Assembly (NCBI GenBank): GCA_023251135.1 | Contig: JAHEZJ010000040.1 | Location: 1-39,979 of the forward strand | Reading direction: 5' to 3' | Length of the DNA stretch: 39,979 nt | Source: Flavobacterium sp. | Lineage (GTDB): Bacteria; Bacteroidota; Bacteroidia; Flavobacteriales; Flavobacteriaceae | Shown: one piece after another, positions 34,354 to 39,979 of the stretch | Layout of the letters: each line of letters begins with the position of its first letter | How positions within the stretch are numbered: the stretch's first letter is position 1 | Notes under the pieces: generated by a model | Databases searched by the model: none | The model's input: only the letters and a program-made list of their open reading frames with translations | What the model was told of the DNA's origin: nothing | Position numbers and translations under genes: made by a program

Positions 34354-36207
34354 TTAAAATTTAAGGTTTAAGTACAGGTTGTAATTTCTTCCCGGCATTG
34401 GTCGGTGTTCCAGACTTTGATAAAATGTATTCCACACATTCAGCACCTGAATACCTACCCTGAAAGAAGATAAAAGTTTAAAATCGTAATCCAGGCCAAC
34501 GTTTGAAACCGTATAAGCCGATACGATTTTTTCGGGATCATTGTCTGCCTGTGTGTATACGAAGCCATTATAGAGAAATTGATAATGGGCTGAAATGTTG
34601 TTTCTGGAGTAGGCAACGGCAGCAGTAACTTTATGAAAAGGAACAAAAAACAATTGTTTTTTGGTTTCGACATTTTCTGAAACTGTATACGCATAAGTCG
34701 CATTAGCAGTCAGGTTGTTTTTGCCAAAACTCTTTTTCCAGCTCAACAGGGTTTCAGCTCCATAACTGTTCACTTTGTCTGTGTTTTGCGGCCTCCAAAT
34801 CCCATTATTTCCAGGAACCCATTGCAACAGATCTTTTATTTTGATGTAATAAAAAGTCTGAGTCAAAGAAAAATTCTGAACGGTAAAAATATTTCCAATT
34901 TCTGCCTGATAAGAACTCTCCGGTTTTAAATCACGATTTCCGCCTTCTTCCCAATACAAATCATTAAAAGTTGGAATTCTGAAATTTCGGGATACATTCA
35001 ATTTCAAATTATACAATTTCCCAAACTGATAAGATGAACCCGCTGAGAATAATACAGGAGATTTATAATTGTCGGTAAACTCTTTGCGAACCCCAAATTC
35101 GTTTTTCCAATTAGGGGATGCCTCTTGTTTTATAAGTAAAGCTGCCGAACTTATTTCTCTCACATTATCTCCAAAACCACTTCCGTACCCTTTAGTTCGG
35201 TTGTAGTCCAGAATACCATTTAGTTGTATGGATTTTAGCAACTGATAGCCGAGATCCGCTTTTGTAGTTAAGCTTTCTGTTTTTCCGTAGGTATAAATAT
35301 TGCTGGAATTGTCGGCATAATATTTATAGTTTTCGAAAATATAGGCTGTTTTTAAATTGGTTTTGAACCTGCCAAAATCGCCGTCGTACTCTAATAAGTT
35401 TCGATTAAAACCATTGACATATTTGCTTTTCGTTTCAGATTCAGAAACCAGTGAAGTATTTCGGTCTGTATTTGAAGTTTGGGTATATAATTTTAAACTG
35501 TTTTTGGCATCAATTTTATAACCTGCATTTGCATTTAGCGATATAACATCGTATTGACCGTTTTGATTCCAGCGCTGTTCGCCTTTCCAGTTGTATTGAT
35601 TCAGGTACTTGTAATCGTTTGTCGAACTGTTTTTAGAGAAACCAATCTGAGCGCTCCATTTTTCGTTTGAAATATTGGTTTTGTAATTAATTCCAATCGT
35701 ATTAAAACTTCCGTAATCCAGTTTTAAAGTATTCTCAAATCGATTATAAAAGGCCAGATCGTTATTTAAATGTACCGTTCCTCCAACCGCTCCGCTGCCG
35801 TAAATAACACTTCCTCCTCCTGCTTTTACGCTGATAGAATTATAATCGGAGCCGGGAATGGTATTAAAATCGGTACTTCCATTCATTTGAGAGTTAATGT
35901 TAATTCCGTTCCAGATTACTGCTGTTTGTGATGATGTAGTACCTCTAAAGGACACGGTAGAAAGCATTCCACGACCGTATTCTTTAAAATAAATAGTCGA
36001 ATTAAAGTTTAATAAATCAGTCAGTAAAGCCTCATTCTTGCCAATAACAGAATCGTTTAGTTTTAAAACCGATTGCGAACTGGAGTATTTTTTAAGATTG
36101 GCGTCGGAAACGACAACATTTTTAAGTTTGGTAATAGAATCACTTTGCGCCGAGATAATCTGACACAAGCACAAGAAGTAAAAGACAAAAAGTTTTTTTA
36201 AAGCCAT
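34354..36207 (-). CDS. btuB: TonB-dependent vitamin B12 receptor, BtuB-like
   Basis: 617 residues from the ATG at 36207 (MALKKLFVFYFLCL...SAQ), a signal peptide. A longer in-frame start at 36333 is rejected because it reads through the riboswitch. The plug domain (about 28-150: LLTDLLNFNSTIYFKEYG, VSFRGTTSSQTAVIWNGI, SVIYGSGAVGGTVHL) is classical, then a 22-strand barrel ending in the final YNLYLNLKF. It takes B12 through the outer membrane; ligand assignment rests on the riboswitch and cob neighbours. The lipoprotein gene follows after 4 bp. Confidence 0.9.
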   Translation of the reverse strand: MALKKLFVFYFLCLCQIISAQSDSITKLKNVVVSDANLKKYSSSQSVLKLNDSVIGKNEALLTDLLNFNSTIYFKEYGRGMLSTVSFRGTTSSQTAVIWNGININSQMNGSTDFNTIPGSDYNSISVKAGGGSVIYGSGAVGGTVHLNNDLAFYNRFENTLKLDYGSFNTIGINYKTNISNEKWSAQIGFSKNSSTNDYKYLNQYNWKGEQRWNQNGQYDVISLNANAGYKIDAKNSLKLYTQTSNTDRNTSLVSESETKSKYVNGFNRNLLEYDGDFGRFKTNLKTAYIFENYKYYADNSSNIYTYGKTESLTTKADLGYQLLKSIQLNGILDYNRTKGYGSGFGDNVREISSAALLIKQEASPNWKNEFGVRKEFTDNYKSPVLFSAGSSYQFGKLYNLKLNVSRNFRIPTFNDLYWEEGGNRDLKPESSYQAEIGNIFTVQNFSLTQTFYYIKIKDLLQWVPGNNGIWRPQNTDKVNSYGAETLLSWKKSFGKNNLTANATYAYTVSENVETKKQLFFVPFHKVTAAVAYSRNNISAHYQFLYNGFVYTQADNDPEKIVSAYTVSNVGLDYDFKLLSSFRVGIQVLNVWNTFYQSLEHRPMPGRNYNLYLNLKF

Positions 36208-36229
36208 AATTTCTACACTCTTTTTCCCG

Positions 36230-36425
36230 AGAGCTCGATATTGGTTACAAAGGCAGGTCTCCTGGCTTGCGTCTTGTTGTTTACCTTCCCATTCGCCAGA
36301 GCGAGCAGTGGTTTTGTAGTTAACAACAAGCATTCTTTTCAGAACAAAGCTTACAGTTGCGGGTACAGCTCAAGATTTATTACTTGATTCCCTTTTAATG
36401 TGTATGAATGAACACAACCTTAATT
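36230..36425 (-). ncRNA. Cobalamin (AdoCbl-type) riboswitch
   Basis: On the minus strand the conserved parts occur in order: AAAAGGGAATC (the GGGA peripheral segment), GTACCCGCAACTGTAA, ACCACTG, and the B12 box AAGCCAGGAGACCTGCC (36252-36268 region). It lies in the leader of the BtuB-like gene, about 20 bp before the ATG, so bound cobalamin should reduce receptor/lipoprotein expression, either by early termination or by hiding the start. It separates the transporter genes from the upstream cob genes, which are read through or served from other promoters. Confidence 0.93.
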
Positions 36426-36430
36426 TTGTG

Positions 36431-36463
36431 CAAAGATAAAGTTAAAATTATTGAATTTTCAAA
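36431..36463 (-). promoter_or_regulatory. Promoter of the riboswitch-btuB-btuG transcript
   Basis: On the minus strand TTTG (36460-36463), 21 bases, then TATCTTTG (36431-36438). Transcription would start about 36425, just before the riboswitch, which gives independent expression of the importer genes. Confidence 0.75.
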
Positions 36464-36504
36464 TTTGTTTTAGTTTTTAGAAGGAATTCTAAACAAATCG
36501 TAAT

Positions 36505-37041
36505 TTAATACTCTATTTTAATAACCTGTCCGAAGGCTACTTTGTTGTTAAAGGCATCTTTCAGAGGCAATGCAGACTGATGGCATAAAATACTTCTGAT
36601 GACACCCGCATGAGAGACAATTACTACAGGAGTGTTTTGAGGGGTTAAAATGTGTTCATTTAAAAAGGCGCCCACCCTTTCATGAAGTGCTGTAAACGAC
36701 TCGCCATTGGGTACCTGCGTTGTGACAAAATCTTCCATCCACGGATTAAGCTGCTCCGGTGGAATAGCTTCCCAGTTTTTCAGTTCCCAGTCACCAAAAT
36801 TCATTTCCATCAAACGGTCGTCTGTAACTATGGAAATAGGGTTTGTCTCATGCTGAATGTATTCGGCCAACTTAACACAGCGTTTTAATGGGCTTGAAAA
36901 GAGTAGGGCTTCTGAGGGCAATTGCGAAACAATTTCTTCAAAAATAGTTTCAAACGGAACTGCCAGATCTACATCAGACTGGCCGTAGCAGATTCCTTTT
37001 TCGCAAGTGGTTTCGGTATGGCGAACTAGATAAACTTCCAT
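36505..37041 (-). CDS. cobC: CobC-like alpha-ribazole phosphatase, histidine phosphatase family
   Basis: 178 residues. The phosphohistidine motif LVRHTE (5-10, His8), a second basic motif SPLKR (50-54), Glu79 in LMEMNFGDWE and His144 in VIVSHAG are those of the family. In the corrinoid setting it should remove the phosphate from alpha-ribazole-5'-phosphate or adenosylcobalamin-5'-phosphate. Its start overlaps the end of cobS by 16 bp, pointing to coupled translation. Confidence 0.85.
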   Translation of the reverse strand: MEVYLVRHTETTCEKGICYGQSDVDLAVPFETIFEEIVSQLPSEALLFSSPLKRCVKLAEYIQHETNPISIVTDDRLMEMNFGDWELKNWEAIPPEQLNPWMEDFVTTQVPNGESFTALHERVGAFLNEHILTPQNTPVVIVSHAGVIRSILCHQSALPLKDAFNNKVAFGQVIKIEY

Positions 37042-37811
37042 ATCAAAAGAATACTTAAATAATAGATTACTTCACAAACCTGTTGCGTGGCTCCCAAACA
37101 GTCACCTGTATAACCATCAATCCATTTTTGAAAATAGCGGGCTAAGAAGTAACGCATAATAAATACCGGAATTAAAGCTAAAAGGAATTTATACTGAAAA
37201 TAAGAAAACACCAATAAAGGAATCAATCCGAAGAAAAAGGAACCTGTAATTTCTTTCCAACTGTGTTTTTTGGCTATTGGTTTGCTTTTACTGGTAGAAT
37301 CATCACGAGAATATTCATGAGTAAAAATGATAGATATTGCTGCCAGACGGCTTAAAGAATGAGCAGAAATGAACAAAAGAAAAATTAGAAAAATGTTATT
37401 AGTGAAAAGTGAAACGGATTCAGAAAGTAATTTGAATTTCAGTAAAAAGAGCAAAACCAAACCAATAGCTCCGTAAGCGCCTATTGCGCTGTCTTTCATA
37501 ATAAGCAGAATTTTTTCTTTGGTCCAGCCTCCGCCAAAACCATCACAAACATCTGCAAAACCATCTTCATGGAAAGCTCCGGTTGTCAGTATCGAGGCAA
37601 CTATTGCCAAAAGAACAGCAGTCTCCGTAGATAGAAAAAGCGAAGAAAGGTAGAAAGCCAAGAAAGAAATGCTTCCCACAATCCAACCTATAAAAGGAAA
37701 ATAACGTGTTGCCTTGTTTAAATAATCTGGATCGTGGTTGATGTTTTTTGGGCAGGGGATCCTGGTGTAAAACATTAAGCAGGTAAAGAAAATATGGAGT
37801 TCTTTTTTCAT
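37026..37811 (-). CDS. cobS: Adenosylcobinamide-GDP ribazoletransferase (cobalamin synthase)
   Basis: 261 residues with about seven membrane helices. The metal-binding motif HEDGFADVCDGFGG (81-94) is the family signature, and RIPCPKN near the N-terminus is also typical. It joins adenosylcobinamide-GDP to alpha-ribazole or its phosphate at the inner membrane, forming cobalamin or its phosphate. 57 bp after the BluB-CobT gene. Confidence 0.94.
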   Translation of the reverse strand: MKKELHIFFTCLMFYTRIPCPKNINHDPDYLNKATRYFPFIGWIVGSISFLAFYLSSLFLSTETAVLLAIVASILTTGAFHEDGFADVCDGFGGGWTKEKILLIMKDSAIGAYGAIGLVLLFLLKFKLLSESVSLFTNNIFLIFLLFISAHSLSRLAAISIIFTHEYSRDDSTSKSKPIAKKHSWKEITGSFFFGLIPLLVFSYFQYKFLLALIPVFIMRYFLARYFQKWIDGYTGDCLGATQQVCEVIYYLSILLIWKFI

Positions 37812-37867
37812 TTAAGATAATTGATGAGGACAAAATTAAAGGATAAAACTGAGACTGAGACTGAAAA

Positions 37868-39547
37868 CTATTTCCTACTGACTCCTGCGCTTTCAAAACT
37901 GGCCATTTCATTCAGGAAAACTTCAGCCGATTTAACAATTGGAAAAGCAATCGCACAGCCTGTACCTTCACCTAAACGCAAATCCAGATTTAAAATGGGC
38001 TTCGCTTCTAAATAATTCAATAATTTCTGATGCGCTTTTTCGGCGGAGCAATGGCAGAAAATAGCATTTTTATGAATAGCAGGATTTATTTTGGAAGCCA
38101 CTAAGAAGGCTGTACTGCAAATAAAACCATCAACCAAAAGAAGTATATTATGCTCAAAAGCAGTTAACATTCCGCTGGCAATCTGCATGATTTCAAAACC
38201 GCCAAAATAGGCCAGTTGTTGGTTTAACTCTGCCGGGCCTGTGTAGTTTTCAATGGCTTTTTGAAGCAGGTTTTGTTTTTGAAGTAATTTTTCGTTTTCA
38301 ACACCCGTTCCTTTTCCCACACATTCTTCGATAGAATATCCGGTAAGAAGACTCATCAATACGGAGGCGGTAGAGGTATTTCCGATTCCCATTTCTCCAA
38401 AACCAATGCAGTTTGAACCTTTTTTTGCAATAGCCTCAACAATCGATTTTCCTTTTTCGAAACACAATTGTAGTTCTGTTTCACTCATTGCCGGAAGGTG
38501 TAAAAAGGACTGGGTTCCTTTGGCTATTTTGGCATTGATCAGATTGGCATTTGTGGGGAAATCATAATTCACACCGGCATCTACGATCGATAGCTGAATG
38601 TCATTTTGCTTGCAGAAAACATTAATAGCAGCTCCTCCTTCCAGAAAATTACTGACCATCTGTCTTGTAACATCTTGCGGATAGGCGCTTACCCCATGAT
38701 TGGCAATACCGTGATCAGCAGCAAAAACAACAATAGCGGGATTTATAATTTTGGGGTTTAAAGTTTCAAAAACAGTGGCCATCTGAAAAGCCAGAGTCTC
38801 GAGCGTTCCTAAAGCACCAATAGGTTTGGTTTTAGAATCTATTTTCTCCTGTAGCAGGGTACTGAAATTGCTCTTATCACTGTTTGTTGTTTTAGATTCT
38901 AAAGGAAAATCGGAAACCTGATTCTCAACGATGTTTTTAATTTCGGTAAAGTCCGGAGCTTCTGATTTATGTTTCCAGTGCAATTGTTGCAACATGGGTT
39001 GATTGTCGTAATTGGTCGCTGGTTTTCCAATACAGAAGTAGCCCAGTGGCTCTATGTTTTCGGGTAGATCAAGAATTTTTTTAAACTGATAATAGTTCAA
39101 AATAGACACCCAGCCCATTCCGTACCCCTGTTCTGTCAGGGAAAGCCAAATGTTTTGGGCCGCACAAACCGAACTGAATTTTACAGCTTCGTTGCTGCCT
39201 ACTGTTCCAATTGTAAATTGGTTTAACACCGATCGGTCGTAAGCGATAATGAGTCCGATAGGGGCTTCTTCAATCGCTTCGAGTTTTAAGGATTTATAGT
39301 GCTCCTTTTGTTCGGGATTATCAGTAAGCTCTTCGGCTTTTTTGTTGTACTCTAAAAAAAGATCTTTGATCGCACTTTTGACTTCAACAGATTTGATAAG
39401 ATAATAACGGGTAGCATCGGTTAATCCAACAGATGGCGCCCAGTGCCCTGCCTGCAGTGCTTTTTGAATCACTTCGTCAGGGACTTCATCATTTGTAAAG
39501 TGGCGGGTATCACGACGTGATTTTAATATATCGTCTAAATGGCTCAT
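37868..39547 (-). CDS. Fused BluB-type DMB synthase and CobT phosphoribosyltransferase
   Basis: 559 residues. Residues 1-210 are a nitroreductase-fold BluB-like domain: RRDTRHF (11-17), HWAPSVG (35-41) and GWVSILNYY (145-153) fit BluB, which breaks FMNH2 to 5,6-dimethylbenzimidazole (DMB). A short acidic/Ser-rich linker (about 213-228) leads to CobT (229-559): KPIGALGTLE, ADHGIANHGVSAYPQDVTRQM (277-297), GFGEMGIGNTSTAS (382-395), and LRLGEGTGCA with catalytic Glu527. CobT uses DMB and nicotinate mononucleotide to make alpha-ribazole phosphate. The fusion puts maker and user of DMB in one chain. BluB assignment rather than a plain nitroreductase is inference. Confidence 0.87.
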   Translation of the reverse strand: MSHLDDILKSRRDTRHFTNDEVPDEVIQKALQAGHWAPSVGLTDATRYYLIKSVEVKSAIKDLFLEYNKKAEELTDNPEQKEHYKSLKLEAIEEAPIGLIIAYDRSVLNQFTIGTVGSNEAVKFSSVCAAQNIWLSLTEQGYGMGWVSILNYYQFKKILDLPENIEPLGYFCIGKPATNYDNQPMLQQLHWKHKSEAPDFTEIKNIVENQVSDFPLESKTTNSDKSNFSTLLQEKIDSKTKPIGALGTLETLAFQMATVFETLNPKIINPAIVVFAADHGIANHGVSAYPQDVTRQMVSNFLEGGAAINVFCKQNDIQLSIVDAGVNYDFPTNANLINAKIAKGTQSFLHLPAMSETELQLCFEKGKSIVEAIAKKGSNCIGFGEMGIGNTSTASVLMSLLTGYSIEECVGKGTGVENEKLLQKQNLLQKAIENYTGPAELNQQLAYFGGFEIMQIASGMLTAFEHNILLLVDGFICSTAFLVASKINPAIHKNAIFCHCSAEKAHQKLLNYLEAKPILNLDLRLGEGTGCAIAFPIVKSAEVFLNEMASFESAGVSRK

Positions 39548-39688
39548 AATTTTTAAATTCCAATTTTATAAATTCCAAATTCCAAATCAACTGCAAAAAT
39601 CAATTCAAAAAAGAATTTTAAAGTTTAAGTAAAGATAAAGTATAGCGTTGGAATTTGGAATTTAAAAACTTGGAATTTATTTTCATCC
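39548..39688. repeat. AAATTCC/GGAATTT inverted repeat between cob genes
   Basis: AAATTCCAAATTCCAA (39570-39585) is the exact reverse complement of TTGGAATTTGGAATTT (39648-39663); it is the same satellite motif that flanks the block at 21.6-22.3 kb. No gene and no riboswitch motifs are visible here. Confidence 0.7.
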
Positions 39689-39979
39689 CTATCCTTTTAT
39701 CTTAACGGGAATTCCGGAAACCATTAAAACGACTTCATCTGCTTTTGAGGCCAAAAACTGATTCATCCAGCCTTGCAATTCGGTAAATTTTCTGCCAATA
39801 TGAGTCTCGGCATGTACACCCATTCCGATTTCGTTAGTTACAATAATCAAGGTAGCGTTTTCCTGCTGGGCTATCGACAGAAATTCCTTTTTTGCTTCTT
39901 CTAAACTTAAGGAGACATCATTTTTGTGGTCTATAAAAAAGTTGGTCAGCCAAAGGGTGACACAATCAATTAAAGCCAC
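39689..39979 (-). CDS. cobU: Bifunctional adenosylcobinamide kinase/guanylyltransferase, partial
   Basis: The C-terminal 97 codons of a minus-strand gene that continues past the window. IDCVTLWLTNFF and IIVTNEIGMGVHAETHIGRKF, then the final DEVVLMVSGIPVKIKG, are the CobU/CobP signatures; the N-terminal P-loop is outside the window. It phosphorylates adenosylcobinamide and attaches GMP, giving the substrate for cobS. First of the visible cob genes on this strand. Confidence 0.9.
   Translation of the reverse strand: MALIDCVTLWLTNFFIDHKNDVSLSLEEAKKEFLSIAQQENATLIIVTNEIGMGVHAETHIGRKFTELQGWMNQFLASKADEVVLMVSGIPVKIKG

Noticed and set aside
36208-36333. 42-codon N-terminal extension of the BtuB-like gene
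   Set aside because: It reads through the riboswitch, B12 box included, and would hide the signal peptide.

Overview
The window looks like chromosomal DNA of a Flavobacteriia member, most likely Flavobacterium. It is AT-rich. Promoter-like sites follow the Bacteroidota pattern TTG/TTTG-N18..23-TAnnTTTG. It carries type IX secretion (T9SS) C-terminal sorting domains, a TonB-dependent receptor paired with a surface lipoprotein, DUF4252, DUF4199 and PorO/P-type proteins, a zinc-free type B L31, and a CarB that lacks the C-terminal regulatory domain. No prophage, IS element, CRISPR array, tRNA or rRNA was seen. The genus call is inference from gene content, not from a database search.

Layout. 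1-2.4 kb: end of a TonB-dependent receptor, an EF-hand-like lipoprotein, a small membrane protein and a DUF2971 protein. 2.5-8.8 kb (minus): an MsbA-like ABC exporter overlapping a DUF1016 (YhcG-type) nuclease by ATGA, then a phosphohexomutase, a GT2 glycosyltransferase and a DUF4199 membrane protein; this looks like envelope and sugar metabolism. 9.0-12.6 kb (plus): L31, a GlmU-like two-domain protein and an ABC-F ribosome factor. 12.7-16.3 kb (minus): a TolC/HlyD/ABC-2 permease export operon with no ATPase gene beside it. 16.5-20.4 kb (plus): a secreted EF-hand protein with an Arg/Pro/Thr-rich tail, a porin and a DASS dicarboxylate transporter. 20.4-23 kb: a GNAT-like small protein, an alpha/beta hydrolase, a 675-bp non-coding repeat block and a TPR membrane protein. 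23-26 kb (plus): rpmH and carB. 26-29 kb (minus): two tandem paralogous T9SS-exported NHL-type propeller proteins and a YiaA-like protein. 29.2-31.3 kb (minus): ECF sigma factor, putative anti-sigma factor and two DUF4252 proteins. 31.5-33 kb (plus): an S41 peptidase lipoprotein.

33.3-40 kb (minus) is a vitamin B12 locus. In transcription order it holds cobU/cobP (cut by the window end), a fused BluB-CobT, cobS, a cobC-like phosphatase, a cobalamin riboswitch with its own promoter, a BtuB-like receptor and a BtuG-like propeller lipoprotein. Together these would make dimethylbenzimidazole, activate it, activate and guanylate cobinamide, join the two halves, remove the phosphate, and import B12 under riboswitch control. 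That pattern suits salvage and remodelling of corrinoids; no corrin-ring synthesis genes are in view.

The strongest items for a second look are the BluB-CobT fusion with the BtuBG pair behind a riboswitch, the ECF/DUF4252 operon with an ECF-like promoter (TGTAAC-N16-CGTC), a 29-bp perfect palindrome inside the DUF1016 nuclease gene, the 95-bp tandem repeats at 21.9-22.2 kb, and the ATPase-less exporter operon.
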